Assembly: GCF_900107755.1 (NCBI RefSeq)
Contig: NZ_FNQR01000003.1
Coordinates: 186,001-250,000, forward strand
Length of the DNA: 64,000 bases
Direction: 5' to 3'
Origin: Thalassobacillus cyri
GTDB lineage: Bacteria; Bacillota; Bacilli; Bacillales; Halobacillaceae
A model generated the notes under the pieces. That model saw nothing but the letters and a program-made list of their open reading frames with translations, did not search any database and was not told the DNA's origin. This document shows, piece after piece, positions 34,727 through 42,733 of the stretch; position 1 is the first letter of the stretch, and each line of letters begins with the position of its first letter. The translations under genes were made by a program, and so were the position numbers.

Positions 34727-34757
34727 TAAAAACTGCCTCTGAGTATGCTGGAGGCAG
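34727..34757 (-). terminator. Terminator of the TetR gene
   Basis: CTGCCTC/GAGGCAG stem with an 11-base loop, followed by TTTTTA on the minus strand, eight bases past the tetR stop. Confidence 0.75.
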
Positions 34758-34765
34758 CCTTACTA

Positions 34766-35371
34766 TTAACCGATATAGATGCCTTTTTTCAACAGGGTCA
34801 TTTCCATACGATAAGACTTCATCGCCTGATCTTCAGACAACCCATGGGCGAATTTCTCGACGAAGTTTCGGAACGTCACAGCTGTAATGATTTGCATAAC
34901 ATGGTACAACTCCTGCTCCCCTGATATATTCAGCTTATTTGTATCTATCTGCTCACTCACTTCGCCAAATTCATCGATGCTTTCTTTATCACTGTAAATA
35001 CCGAGAAAGCTATGTTCCACTTTGTATGTCATATTCAGGAAGGCATTCTTCATAAAGTTGACGTTATCTTCCTCGTTCAGCATACACTCGAACATCGCAA
35101 TCATTGCGTCAACCAGGTCTCCATCATGTTTTTGCAAAAAGGCGATAAATTTGTCCTTGCGCACCTTAGCCAGTTCATCCAGCAAATAAAAGTAGATATC
35201 TTCTTTTCCTTCAAAATACTGATAAAAGCTGCCGCGTGGAATGCCGGCAGCTTTGACGATATTGGATATGGATGCTTGAAATAATGGGACGCGGGAAAAT
35301 TCTTTTTCCGCGGACTGTATCAGGATCTGTTTCTTTTCTTCTGGCAAATTGAAAAAAGTTTGTTTCGGCAA
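34766..35371 (-). CDS. TetR-family regulator
   Basis: A 201-residue TetR/AcrR protein. The N-terminal helix-turn-helix is QASISNIVKAAGIPRGSFYQ followed by YFEGKEDIYFYLL; the C-terminal ligand domain is all-helical and without known motifs. It is a single gene between terminators. It could be an acyl-CoA sensor for the acyl-CoA operon at 568-6352 or a drug-pump regulator; nothing in the sequence decides. Confidence 0.8.
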   Translation of the reverse strand: MPKQTFFNLPEEKKQILIQSAEKEFSRVPLFQASISNIVKAAGIPRGSFYQYFEGKEDIYFYLLDELAKVRKDKFIAFLQKHDGDLVDAMIAMFECMLNEEDNVNFMKNAFLNMTYKVEHSFLGIYSDKESIDEFGEVSEQIDTNKLNISGEQELYHVMQIITAVTFRNFVEKFAHGLSEDQAMKSYRMEMTLLKKGIYIG

Positions 35372-35396
35372 TAATCTCCCACCATTCTCTATGTAA

Positions 35397-35426
35397 AGAA
35401 AACACCAGCAAGTGGTGTTTCTTTTT
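35397..35426 (-). terminator. Terminator after the YwnF-like gene
   Basis: AAACACCA/TGGTGTTT stem with loop CTTGC, followed by TCTTT on the minus strand. Confidence 0.6.
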
Positions 35427-35876
35427 CTAATATCCTCTATATAAATTCAATTTTTCTTGTCTTTTTTCTTCTTCTAAGAAGGCAACAAAATGCTTCATGG
35501 CATTCATCGGCTGGGACTTTACCTGATCAGTAAAATCCTTTTTGGCTCGCTCCGTCGCGATATTACTTTTTCGGATTCGGTCGATGATATAATCGACACT
35601 TCGCTTCTGGATTTCTTTTTGTTTATGCTTCGCTTCCTTTGATAAAGCCATACCAATTGCACCGATAAACGCATAAATGGCAATGGAGGATAATCTTACT
35701 TCTTCCTCCGGTACCATGAATAACAATGTGAGGAGGTTAACGGTTGCGATTGCGATTAAAGGGAATGACAAAAATACATACTTTGCAGCTTTTTTAGTAA
35801 CTGGTGACAGGTTTTTTTCTAATTCCTCGACCTCTCGCTTCACAGAATTCGGCATATCCGTCATGGAAAAATTCAT
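35427..35876 (-). CDS. YwnF/DUF5392-like membrane protein
   Basis: A 149-residue protein with two membrane segments (YVFLSFPLIAIATVNLLTLL and SSIAIYAFIGAIGMAL) between charged, helical ends (KEAKHKQKEIQKRSVDYIID). The layout resembles the Bacillus YwnF family; I am moderately sure of that assignment. Function unknown. It lies downstream of a 41-codon frame and a strongly patterned promoter at 36057-36137. Confidence 0.6.
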   Translation of the reverse strand: MNFSMTDMPNSVKREVEELEKNLSPVTKKAAKYVFLSFPLIAIATVNLLTLLFMVPEEEVRLSSIAIYAFIGAIGMALSKEAKHKQKEIQKRSVDYIIDRIRKSNIATERAKKDFTDQVKSQPMNAMKHFVAFLEEEKRQEKLNLYRGY

Positions 35877-35911
35877 GTGATTTCCCCTTTTCTAAAAAAT
35901 AAAGTTAGTAT

Positions 35912-36037
35912 TCAATCTTCCCTTTGTACAAGCTGCTTAATCATCGGTTTTTTACATATTTTCACATCTACACCTTTGTGTCGTAAATCGAAGGCTAGCT
36001 TCTTTAGCTTCTCTACATAAACAGGGTTAATTTCCAT
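35912..36037 (-). CDS. Small basic protein, 41 residues
   Basis: Short frame MEINPVYVEKLKKLAFDLRH followed by KGVDVKICKKPMIKQLVQRED, with GAGGTG nine bases before the ATG. It is the first frame behind the operator-rich promoter at 36057-36137 and precedes the YwnF-like gene. No family recognised. Basic and helical, so a regulator-like or nucleic-acid role is imaginable. Confidence 0.5.
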   Translation of the reverse strand: MEINPVYVEKLKKLAFDLRHKGVDVKICKKPMIKQLVQRED

Positions 36038-36056
36038 ATTTTTATGCACCTCTATG

Positions 36057-36137
36057 TGACATTATGTCATCTATGTTCTATGTTTATACTATATATGACA
36101 CCTTGTCATAGGTCAATTAGTCAATGACAGTGCGTCA
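36057..36137 (-). promoter_or_regulatory. Promoter with three TGACA-N3-TGTCA operators
   Basis: Minus-strand -35 TTGACC (36111-36116), 17-base spacer, -10 TATAGT (36088-36093). The spacer is exactly the palindrome TATGACAAGGTGTCATA (operator 36096-36108). Two more copies lie at 36057-36069 (TGACATTATGTCA) and 36125-36137 (TGACAGTGCGTCA). It drives the 41-codon frame and the YwnF-like gene. The regulator is not identified. Confidence 0.7.
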
Positions 36138-36273
36138 TCTTCCACTACCTTCCTTTTTCCCCAAACCAATGAAGGATAATCACAATTTTTCCTCTCAAAT
36201 CCCTTGTAATTATAATGAATTTTTGTTACAGTACAGTCAATTAAATATTTTCTTGCTTCAATAAGTTGAAGCG

Positions 36274-36442
36274 GGATAGAGGTGCGAAAACCATCAGTAC
36301 ACAGTAGGAGGATCATGAGGTCCAGCGAAAATTGTGGAAAGGGGAATTCGCCGAAGCGGAGAGAATCTCATGTTCTCGAAGTTGGTTCTGGTATTGAATA
36401 AATACAGGACTGTCATATAGGCGACTATATGGAGGGCTATCT
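36274..36442 (+). promoter_or_regulatory. Lysine riboswitch (L box) of dapA
   Basis: Conserved lysine-aptamer segments are present in order: GATAGAGGTGCGA, AGTA, GAAAGGGGAATTCGCCGAAG, ATTGAATAAATACAGGACTG and GGAGGGCTATC. The two ends pair (GATAG / CTATC). It precedes the dihydrodipicolinate synthase gene of lysine synthesis and should shut it off when lysine is high. Confidence 0.95.
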
Positions 36443-36477
36443 TACGCAATGGAACGCATCAATTGACGTTTCTACTG

Positions 36478-36507
36478 CAACAGCGAACCCTCGTTGTTGT
36501 TTTTTTA
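36478..36507 (+). terminator. Riboswitch expression-platform terminator
   Basis: CAACAGCGA pairs with TCGTTGTTG around ACCC, followed by seven Ts, between the lysine aptamer and dapA. Confidence 0.88.
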
Positions 36508-36577
36508 ATGCGATAAATGGGAATGGCTCTATAAAACGCCTCTTATTTAAAATTTTTCCAAAAGGGTGTGAAATGCT

Positions 36578-37465
36578 ATGAATTTCGGCCAAGTGTTAAC
36601 CGCAATGGTTACCCCATTTGACCAGAATGGTGAGATCGATTTCAATGCTACACGTACATTAGTCAATTACTTAATCGCTAACGGCTCGGACGGATTAGTG
36701 GTAGCGGGGACTACAGGTGAATCCCCTACATTGACCGACGCAGAAAAGCTTGAGTTATTCCGTTTCGTCGCACAGGTAGCAGACGGAAGAGTAGCTGTAG
36801 TTGCAGGGACCGGTTCGAATAATACACGAGCATCGGTCGAGTTGACAAGACAGGCAGAACAGACGGGCGTCGATGCGATTATGCTTACAACGCCATATTA
36901 CAACAAGCCTTCTCAGGAAGGGTTGTACCAGCACTACAAAGCAGTAGCGGAAGTAACCCCCCTGCCAGTGATGCTGTACAATATTCCAGGACGAAGCGCT
37001 GCAAAAATAGCACCGGAAACAGTTATCCGCTTGTCCGAAATCGACAACATCGTTTCTGTCAAAGAAGCGAGCGGAGATTTGGATGCCATGACAGAAATCA
37101 TCACGAAAACTCCTGATAATTTCACCTTGTACAGTGGTGACGATGGATTGACCCTACCGGTACTGGCAATCGGCGGCACAGGGATTGTATCTGTATCCGC
37201 TCATATCCTCGGAAATGAAATGCAGGAAATGGTCAACAGCTACAATTACGGTGATGTCAAACGCGCAGCAGCCATTCACCAGGAAATCCTTCCGGTGATG
37301 AAAGCGATGTTTGCCCAGCCAAGTCCATCTCCGGTAAAAGCAGCCTTGAACCTGATGGGCATCCCTGTTGGTGATGTAAGACTGCCGATGGTTCCTCTGA
37401 ACAGCGAAGAAATAAATGCATTAAAGCAAAACCTGCCAGCTTATAAATTTACAGCTGCTGGTTGA
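36578..37465 (+). CDS. dapA: 4-hydroxy-tetrahydrodipicolinate synthase DapA
   Basis: A 295-residue TIM-barrel enzyme condensing pyruvate with aspartate semialdehyde, first committed step of lysine and diaminopimelate synthesis. The pyruvate-binding GTTGESPTL is at residues 44-52, Tyr134 in MLYNIPGR and the Schiff-base Lys162 in VSVKEASGD. It is preceded by a lysine riboswitch and terminator and followed by its own terminator, so it is a single riboswitch-controlled gene rather than part of a dap operon. Confidence 0.95.
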   Translation: MNFGQVLTAMVTPFDQNGEIDFNATRTLVNYLIANGSDGLVVAGTTGESPTLTDAEKLELFRFVAQVADGRVAVVAGTGSNNTRASVELTRQAEQTGVDAIMLTTPYYNKPSQEGLYQHYKAVAEVTPLPVMLYNIPGRSAAKIAPETVIRLSEIDNIVSVKEASGDLDAMTEIITKTPDNFTLYSGDDGLTLPVLAIGGTGIVSVSAHILGNEMQEMVNSYNYGDVKRAAAIHQEILPVMKAMFAQPSPSPVKAALNLMGIPVGDVRLPMVPLNSEEINALKQNLPAYKFTAAG

Positions 37466-37474
37466 GAAAAGTAT

Positions 37475-37512
37475 AAAAGCGATGGATCCTTCCACTGGTT
37501 TCATCGCTTTTT
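37475..37512 (+). terminator. Terminator after dapA
   Basis: AAAAGCGATG pairs with CATCGCTTTT, followed by TTG; loop of 17 bases. Confidence 0.75.
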
Positions 37513-37534
37513 GTATCTATGTAGATATAGTTAC

Positions 37535-37716
37535 TTATCCATTTTCTTCGATGTGAAAATGCAAAGCACTCCTAAAAATTTCACAAAGTGCTTATCTCGA
37601 AACAAACATACCAACCGCACCAAGGAATTAATCCGATCACTGGAGTCATGATAGCCAGTATTCCTAATACTAATGAAAATACCGCATTGCTATTCGTTTT
37701 CTTTTTTTTCGCCCAT
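37535..37716 (-). pseudogene. Broken small membrane protein (DUF4190-like)
   Basis: ATG at 37716 has AAAGGGG upstream but reads into a stop after nine codons. Loss of one A from the A8 run right after the start would give MGEKKKTNSNAVFSLVLGIL then AIMTPVIGLI; further on, another frame continues LGAVGMFVSR and, past a stop, ALCEIFRSALHF. Together these resemble a DUF4190-type small membrane protein (NSNAV-SLVLGI-GLILG-IG). At least three lesions, so probably a decayed gene. Confidence 0.45.
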
Positions 37717-37935
37717 GTCCTTATCCCCTTTGTTTTATCTTATAACTGTCCCGCTTTTCCGAAGATATAACATAATACCTGTATTCAAAAGGAAAACTAG
37801 ATATACGCATTTTCACTAACAGTACGGGTAATCAAGATACTCCCTTGGCGTAATGGGATTGCATTCTTGCACACTACCTGTCAGACTGGGGAAAGTTAAA
37901 CAATAACTAATAATAAAGAAGGCGACGGTGAAAAT

Positions 37936-38331
37936 TTGATTGAAGTAAAAACATCTACCATTTCTGATGATGAACTCGATAAAGGCGTATTCGCCACACA
38001 AGATATAGCGGAAGGGGAACTGATCCACCAGGCACCAGTGCTTCCTTATCCTAATGAAGAACATGAACACATTGAGAAAACGTACCTGGCCGATTATGCT
38101 TTCGAGTATGGTAAGAACCACACAGCATTTTTGTTAGGCTATGGGATGATGTTCAACCATTCCTACCAGCCGAACGCGATTTACGAAATAAATTTTGACA
38201 ATGACTCGTTTGACTTCTATGCTTTCAAAGATATAAAAGCAGGCGAAGAAATCTTCATCAACTATAATGGAGAAGCCGAGAACGATTCCCCGCTATGGTT
38301 CAATGAAGATTCCGAAGAAAAGAAAGATTGA
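37936..38331 (+). CDS. SET-domain protein
   Basis: A 131-residue stand-alone SET domain starting at TTG. The cofactor and substrate signatures are GVFATQDIAEGELI, GYGMMFNHSYQPNA (the NHS motif) and the C-terminal AGEEIFINY. SET proteins methylate lysine side chains, in bacteria with mostly unknown targets. The C-terminal cysteine cluster of eukaryotic enzymes is absent. Single gene between terminators; acidic tail (NEDSEEKKD). Confidence 0.82.
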   Translation: MIEVKTSTISDDELDKGVFATQDIAEGELIHQAPVLPYPNEEHEHIEKTYLADYAFEYGKNHTAFLLGYGMMFNHSYQPNAIYEINFDNDSFDFYAFKDIKAGEEIFINYNGEAENDSPLWFNEDSEEKKD

Positions 38332-38336
38332 GCATT

Positions 38337-38366
38337 ACACCCGGGTTTTTCGGGTGTATTTTTTTA
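38337..38366 (+). terminator. Terminator after the SET gene
   Basis: ACACCCG/CGGGTGT stem around GGTTTTT, followed by a long T-run. Confidence 0.85.
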
Positions 38367-38440
38367 TAAAAAATGAAGCGTTTCAAATACCTCACACGTA
38401 TAACTATTAGGAAGTCAACTACCATAAGTGAGGTGGTAAA

Positions 38441-38545
38441 ATGTTCCCTCGTATATTTCATAAAGCTAACCGGCCCACAAAAATAGCCCTTCTAGCTGGC
38501 TCGATACTTTTGCTGATCGGTGGCCTGGTGAAACTTTTTCTATAA
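38441..38545 (+). CDS. Small membrane protein, 34 residues
   Basis: MFPRIFHKANRPTKIALLAG followed by SILLLIGGLVKLFL: a positively charged N-terminus and one membrane helix. AAGTGAGGTGGT sits five bases ahead of the ATG, an excellent ribosome site. Own transcription unit after the SET terminator. Function unknown. Confidence 0.6.
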   Translation: MFPRIFHKANRPTKIALLAGSILLLIGGLVKLFL

Positions 38546-38570
38546 CCCTAAGGCTAGGTTGATATTTATT

Positions 38571-38678
38571 TTATTTCCTTTCCAAACTGTTACGCCACTT
38601 GCAAACATTTCTTGCACCCACAAACTTAATGCAAATAGCAACTACTATTCCAATAACAGCAGGAATCCAATTTTTCAC
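38571..38678 (-). CDS. Candidate small membrane protein, 35 residues
   Basis: A GTG (38678) or TTG (38681) frame, KNWIPAVIGIVVAICIKFVG then ARNVCKWRNSLERK, has one membrane helix and a basic tail. No good ribosome site is visible (GGGGG lies too far upstream). Listed as a weak candidate for the stretch between 38545 and 38716. Confidence 0.3.
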   Translation of the reverse strand: MKNWIPAVIGIVVAICIKFVGARNVCKWRNSLERK

Positions 38679-38715
38679 CAAGCATGTAACCGTGCTTATC
38701 CCCCGTAAAGAAGCA

Positions 38716-39036
38716 TTATCTATAGCTAAGAAACCATATTAGCAAAAGAAATGTGATCTTAATGATGTCCCCTGCTATTACCTTCCATTTTTCCTTATCA
38801 TAGATATGTTTAATTAGAAAAGGAATATAAGCCAAAGCGAAACTCTGCGTTATATGTTGTAGAGCAAAGATATACGGAGACAGGAAAAAAATAGCTGCAG
38901 CTATAATGCTCGTCCATGTAATCTCCGGCGTTCTTGTGTATGGGTCATCCAGAATGGGGTGGTGTTTCTCTTCCTTTATAGGAATCACTCCTTCGTCTTG
39001 TGTAGGAAATTCACGGTGAAAGGTTGGCTGCTTCAA
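38716..39036 (-). CDS. Membrane protein of unknown function, 106 residues
   Basis: An N-terminal hydrophilic stretch (DEGVIPIKEEKHHPILDDPY) is followed by membrane segments TSIIAAAIFFLSPYIFAL, QSFALAYIPFLI and IIKITFLLLIWFLSYR. The frame opens at a TTG inside the end of the upstream gene; a GTG inside the frame near 38990 may be the true start. Overlap of 26 bases with 39011 suggests coupling. Not recognised. Confidence 0.55.
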   Translation of the reverse strand: MKQPTFHREFPTQDEGVIPIKEEKHHPILDDPYTRTPEITWTSIIAAAIFFLSPYIFALQHITQSFALAYIPFLIKHIYDKEKWKVIAGDIIKITFLLLIWFLSYR

Positions 39037-39727
39037 AAAAATCCGGGTCCGGTTTCATCATTTTCATCCCTTTTTCAGACTGAAAAAAGATTTCTTTATC
39101 TTTCCCATACAAAACTTTTACCTCGATATCCCCTAAGGTCATTACACTCATTTCCACACCAGGTGCGCCCTTGCTTTCCCAGTCTATAGCGTCATTGATG
39201 AAGTTGACGATTTTCTCTCTATCCGCCTCTTCTTCGATTGCTTCGCAATTTTCGCTGTTTTGTTTTCCGTCCACACAGATGCTTTCAGGCACTTTACCGA
39301 ACCATGCAGTAGATTGATAGATAGGAGTTTTATCAAAAATCACTTTCGTCTCATCTTCTATGCGGTTATAGCTCGCGGAAATTCCAAGTTCACCGTCAAA
39401 CCCTTCTTTTCTCCAATATGACTGAAACCCGGACCAGTCATTCTCTTCATTGCTATCTGCAAGCGCAGAATCCTCATATTCGACATCCCAGCCGTAATCA
39501 GGAAGCGCGTTGGAATAAAAGGTGTAAATTTCTCTCCATCGATTTCCTTGGATAACATATCTGCTCCTTTTAGGTTCCAATCCCTCAAATACCGGAATGT
39601 CTTTATGTTCTTCCGGAATGATGCTCATTCCTTCATAAGTATCGTCTGTAATTTTCTGATAGGCCCACCCGCCGGAAACAACCAGCACCGCTATCAACCC
39701 ATATAATAAAAAGTGCTTATTTCTCAT
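39011..39727 (-). CDS. Membrane-anchored extracytoplasmic protein, 238 residues
   Basis: An N-terminal anchor (HFLLYGLIAVLVVSGGWAY) then a soluble acidic domain with IPVFEGLEPKRSRYVIQGNRW-type start (seen as PVFEGLEPKRSRY) and two cysteines (ESICVDG, ENCEA) that could form a disulfide. No known catalytic motif. Co-oriented with and overlapping the small membrane gene at 38716. Divergent from the MFS gene. Function unknown. Confidence 0.65.
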   Translation of the reverse strand: MRNKHFLLYGLIAVLVVSGGWAYQKITDDTYEGMSIIPEEHKDIPVFEGLEPKRSRYVIQGNRWREIYTFYSNALPDYGWDVEYEDSALADSNEENDWSGFQSYWRKEGFDGELGISASYNRIEDETKVIFDKTPIYQSTAWFGKVPESICVDGKQNSENCEAIEEEADREKIVNFINDAIDWESKGAPGVEMSVMTLGDIEVKVLYGKDKEIFFQSEKGMKMMKPDPDFFEAANLSP

Positions 39728-39826
39728 CTGTTTTCCTCCTTATTCGAAATGTTGCTCCATATTTCAGCAATAATCAGAAAGACGCCCTCCTCACTTCCTT
39801 TTACGCTTAGAAGTGAGGTGATTTGT

Positions 39827-41065
39827 ATGTATAAGACAATCTGGAAAAATAAAAATATTCGCTTTTATTTATTGGCTGGAGGCATATCCCGTCTGGGTGA
39901 CATCCTTTCTGGAATGGCTTTCTTGTTCTTAGCCTATGACCTGACTGGATCCAGCTTCCATACAACAGGGATGGCGATGGCTGAGACTATCCCCTATTTA
40001 CTATTCGGTTTGATTGGGGGAGTTATGGCAGATTGGCTGCCAAAAAAGAAATGGTTAATCTATTTGGATATTGCCCGCATTCCGTTAATTTCGTCCATTG
40101 TTTTCCTATACTACTTTGACATGCTTACCTATATTTACTTACTGATTGTAAGTTTTCTCATCCAGAGTATCGGCTGTTTCTTCAATCCGGCTCATCGCTC
40201 TATATTACCTGCCATAACCAGGGAACAAGAACGAACAGCTGCAAATAGTGTAAATGACACACTGACACGAGGTGTGACAGTGATCAGTCCTGTTTTATCC
40301 GTATGGCTTTTAAACTCATTTGGCGTCGTACACTTTTTTACAGTGGATGCATTTACCTATGCTATCAGTGCCCTTTTTATATACCAGGTCGATTTAAAGG
40401 AAACAAAAAACACTGCTACCAAATCAATTAAGGCCGTGTATGCTACAATTATAGACTTTGCCGAATGGATAAAAGCACACCGTACTATCCGGCAGTTATT
40501 TCTATTCACTTTTATCACTGTCTTTTTCAATACATGGGTCTGGCAAGTCGGGCTATTGCTTGCACTAACAGAAATGAATGTGCAAAGCGAAGAATTGTAC
40601 AGTATTTTGCAGGGGGTGTTTGGTGGAATAGTTATCGTCACAAACCTCCTGCTCCCTTATTTCATTAAAACCATGACGCTGCGTCACTACTTGATCGGGG
40701 CGTTGATATGGGGAACAGGGATTTTATATTATGGTCTTCTCTATGATATTCCCCATTTCTTTATCGGAGCTGCAATCGTAGGTGTAGGACTTCCAATTGC
40801 AGGGCTGGCACGTGTTTATCTTTTGCAAACACTGGTTCCCGAAGAAAAACTGGGTAGAGCCTTCAGCTCTAATGCTGTGCTCTTGTATTTCTCCAACACG
40901 ATTTCCTTAGGGCTGTATGGTCTCTTAATTTTAATTGTTCCAATAAAAACATTAATGATCTCCAGCGGCTTATTCATCATTATCATAAGTACGGGGGCAT
41001 TACTTTTTAAGCCCATTAAATCTTCGAAATTCACCAGGCGTTTTACGATACACTTTCTTAAATAG
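39827..41065 (+). CDS. MFS transporter
   Basis: A 412-residue major facilitator protein with about twelve membrane segments. GGISRLGDILSGMAFLFLA and the loop GLIGGVMADWLPKKKWLIY carry the MFS loop motif, and FNPAHRSILPAITREQ is typical of the macrolide-efflux-like (DHA3) group. ATG 39827 with GAGGTG upstream was chosen over an in-frame start at 39713 that would overlap the divergent gene. The 3' end overlaps the convergent AraC gene by 66 bases. Substrate unknown. Confidence 0.8.
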   Translation: MYKTIWKNKNIRFYLLAGGISRLGDILSGMAFLFLAYDLTGSSFHTTGMAMAETIPYLLFGLIGGVMADWLPKKKWLIYLDIARIPLISSIVFLYYFDMLTYIYLLIVSFLIQSIGCFFNPAHRSILPAITREQERTAANSVNDTLTRGVTVISPVLSVWLLNSFGVVHFFTVDAFTYAISALFIYQVDLKETKNTATKSIKAVYATIIDFAEWIKAHRTIRQLFLFTFITVFFNTWVWQVGLLLALTEMNVQSEELYSILQGVFGGIVIVTNLLLPYFIKTMTLRHYLIGALIWGTGILYYGLLYDIPHFFIGAAIVGVGLPIAGLARVYLLQTLVPEEKLGRAFSSNAVLLYFSNTISLGLYGLLILIVPIKTLMISSGLFIIIISTGALLFKPIKSSKFTRRFTIHFLK

Positions 41066-41812
41066 CTGGTTGTAGGAAGAGACACTTTTAAAACCGTGCT
41101 GAAGAGCAATGGAAAGAATCGATTCATGGGTATTCAAAAGGGAATACTGACTGCGAAACAACCGATACAATTGCAGCCAGGAATAGGGAGAGACCCCGAG
41201 CTCTGACTTAAACATGTGTGCAAATTGATACTTATTCATTCTTGCTACCATTGCCATTTGATCTAAAGTCCAGTCTTCATTATAACTTTCACGTAGGGCA
41301 GTTAGCACCAGGTTAATATTTGCTTCACATTTGACCGCAGGAAACGTATTCATATGGGATCCTGGACCAAATTGAAGCATCAGAATAGAAAGTTGTGTCA
41401 GACTATTATCTAAAAAAAATTGACCAGAAATCGAACCTGAGAGTTCGTGGATGGAAAGAAAATCACGAATAAATGACACCCACTGGCGAACCTGAGGATG
41501 CTTATAAGAAATCAAAGCAAACTCAGGTTCCGCTTGTTTGATTCCCATCCGCTCGGCCGCCTCCCTGAGCAATGATGGCTGGATTTCCACAAGGAACTTT
41601 TCCTGGGTAACGCTCAGTTGTTTATGGTCTATCTCTGGATTGAAAATGAAGAACTCGTCTTTTTCGATGGACAGGTCGCCACTGTGTGTCTGATACGCCC
41701 CTCTTCCAAAATAGGAGAATATCAATTTATAACAAGTGTCGCTTCTCCAGGTCCGCTCTTCCAGGCCATCATGGCGCATCAGCAGTAAGCCATTTTCATT
41801 ATCTAATATCAT
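41000..41812 (-). CDS. AraC-family regulator
   Basis: A 270-residue regulator: N-terminal cupin-like domain (YFGRGAYQTHSGDLSIEKDE, FFIFNPEIDHKQL) and C-terminal double helix-turn-helix (WTLDQMAMVARMNKYQFAHM, FKSELGVSPYSWLQLYRL, then SILSIALQHGFKSVSSYNQL and FKKVYRKTPGEFR). Its gene converges on and overlaps the MFS gene, so it is a natural candidate regulator of it. Confidence 0.85.
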   Translation of the reverse strand: MILDNENGLLLMRHDGLEERTWRSDTCYKLIFSYFGRGAYQTHSGDLSIEKDEFFIFNPEIDHKQLSVTQEKFLVEIQPSLLREAAERMGIKQAEPEFALISYKHPQVRQWVSFIRDFLSIHELSGSISGQFFLDNSLTQLSILMLQFGPGSHMNTFPAVKCEANINLVLTALRESYNEDWTLDQMAMVARMNKYQFAHMFKSELGVSPYSWLQLYRLFRSQYSLLNTHESILSIALQHGFKSVSSYNQLFKKVYRKTPGEFRRFNGLKK

Positions 41813-41855
41813 GCATAATCCCCCGGCACTTAGAATTACAGTTCTTAATTAATTA

Positions 41856-42033
41856 TTACTTTCTTTCTCTCTTAATCAATAGGTAAAGGATATGAACCAA
41901 TATCAAAAAGCTGGCGAGCTGGAACATTCCGTTCAAGTCATTGGAAGAAAAGAACACCTGCACCGGTGGTATTTGATATAGGAAAAAAACCCAGAGCAAA
42001 TGCCATTAAAACAACCCCTAGTGTGTAACGCAT
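41856..42033 (-). pseudogene. Small two-helix membrane protein interrupted at a T7 run
   Basis: ATG 42033 has GGAGGG upstream. The frame MRYTLGVVLMAFALGFF breaks at a run of seven Ts; removing one T gives a clean 58-residue protein continuing LYQIPPVQVFFSSNDLNGMF then QLASFLILVHILYLLIKRER. Two membrane helices with a basic tail result. Either a real frameshift, a sequencing error, or slippage. Confidence 0.5.
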
Positions 42034-42055
42034 GAAACCCTCCTAAGCTGACCTG

Positions 42056-42730
42056 TTATGGATCTATGGTTAATTTGTTATCTTTATTAATACTTATCTG
42101 ACTATTGCCTTGAAGTGTAATCTCTTGAGGGAAAGTCACCGATACTTTATCCGAGAAAATCCACTTCCTCCCTGGCTGTACTAATAAAAGAAACACTCCT
42201 GATGCCCTATCTCCCATAAAGTTAAGGGAGGTGGAACTTATGGACTCATCGTCTCGCTCCTTAATCCCAATATCCTTAAGCTCTTTCCCGGCAGTTATCG
42301 CATCATCGACTGTTAAACTCATTTCACTGATGTTCAAAATACTTGCTGCCGAAAAAGCTTCCATCTTTTCATCTGAAGTTGATCGGGCAATAAACTCTAC
42401 TATATTTCCAGCAGGATCATAGAAATAAAATGCATATGCATCCATATGAGAAAAATATACGTCATCTTCTCCATCTTCCACATTTAAACGAACCTTCTCT
42501 TTCGCCCAGGCTTTTGCTTCGGTAAATTTGTTAGAAGGGATGTTGAAAGCAAAATGATAATAAGGATCTCCTTCAACGTTTTCTGATGTAAACTCTAATT
42601 CACTGGTACCGACTGCGATACGAAAACTGGTAGCATTCTCTTGCAATACCAGAAAACCAAGCCTGCTGACATAGAAATCTTTCATCTCTTTCAACTCCGT
42701 CGTTTCTAACACCACTTTCCTAATATTCAA
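42056..42730 (-). CDS. VOC-family protein
   Basis: A 224-residue vicinal oxygen chelate protein. The N-terminal half is a glyoxalase-type module (KVVLETTELKEMKDFYVSRL, metal-site candidates in YYHFAFNIP and DPAGNIVEFIA); the second half starts SEMSLTVDDAITAGKEL and is degenerate. Such proteins bind metals and act on small electrophiles or diols, but no specific reaction is evident. Followed upstream by a lipoprotein gene three bases away, so probably one transcript. Confidence 0.75.
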   Translation of the reverse strand: MNIRKVVLETTELKEMKDFYVSRLGFLVLQENATSFRIAVGTSELEFTSENVEGDPYYHFAFNIPSNKFTEAKAWAKEKVRLNVEDGEDDVYFSHMDAYAFYFYDPAGNIVEFIARSTSDEKMEAFSAASILNISEMSLTVDDAITAGKELKDIGIKERDDESISSTSLNFMGDRASGVFLLLVQPGRKWIFSDKVSVTFPQEITLQGNSQISINKDNKLTIDP

Positions 42731-42733
42731 TGC

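Noticed and set aside
34580-34730. Short minus-strand frames between vanW and tetR
   Set aside because: Only frames of about 11-12 codons with stops; flanked by terminators on both sides.
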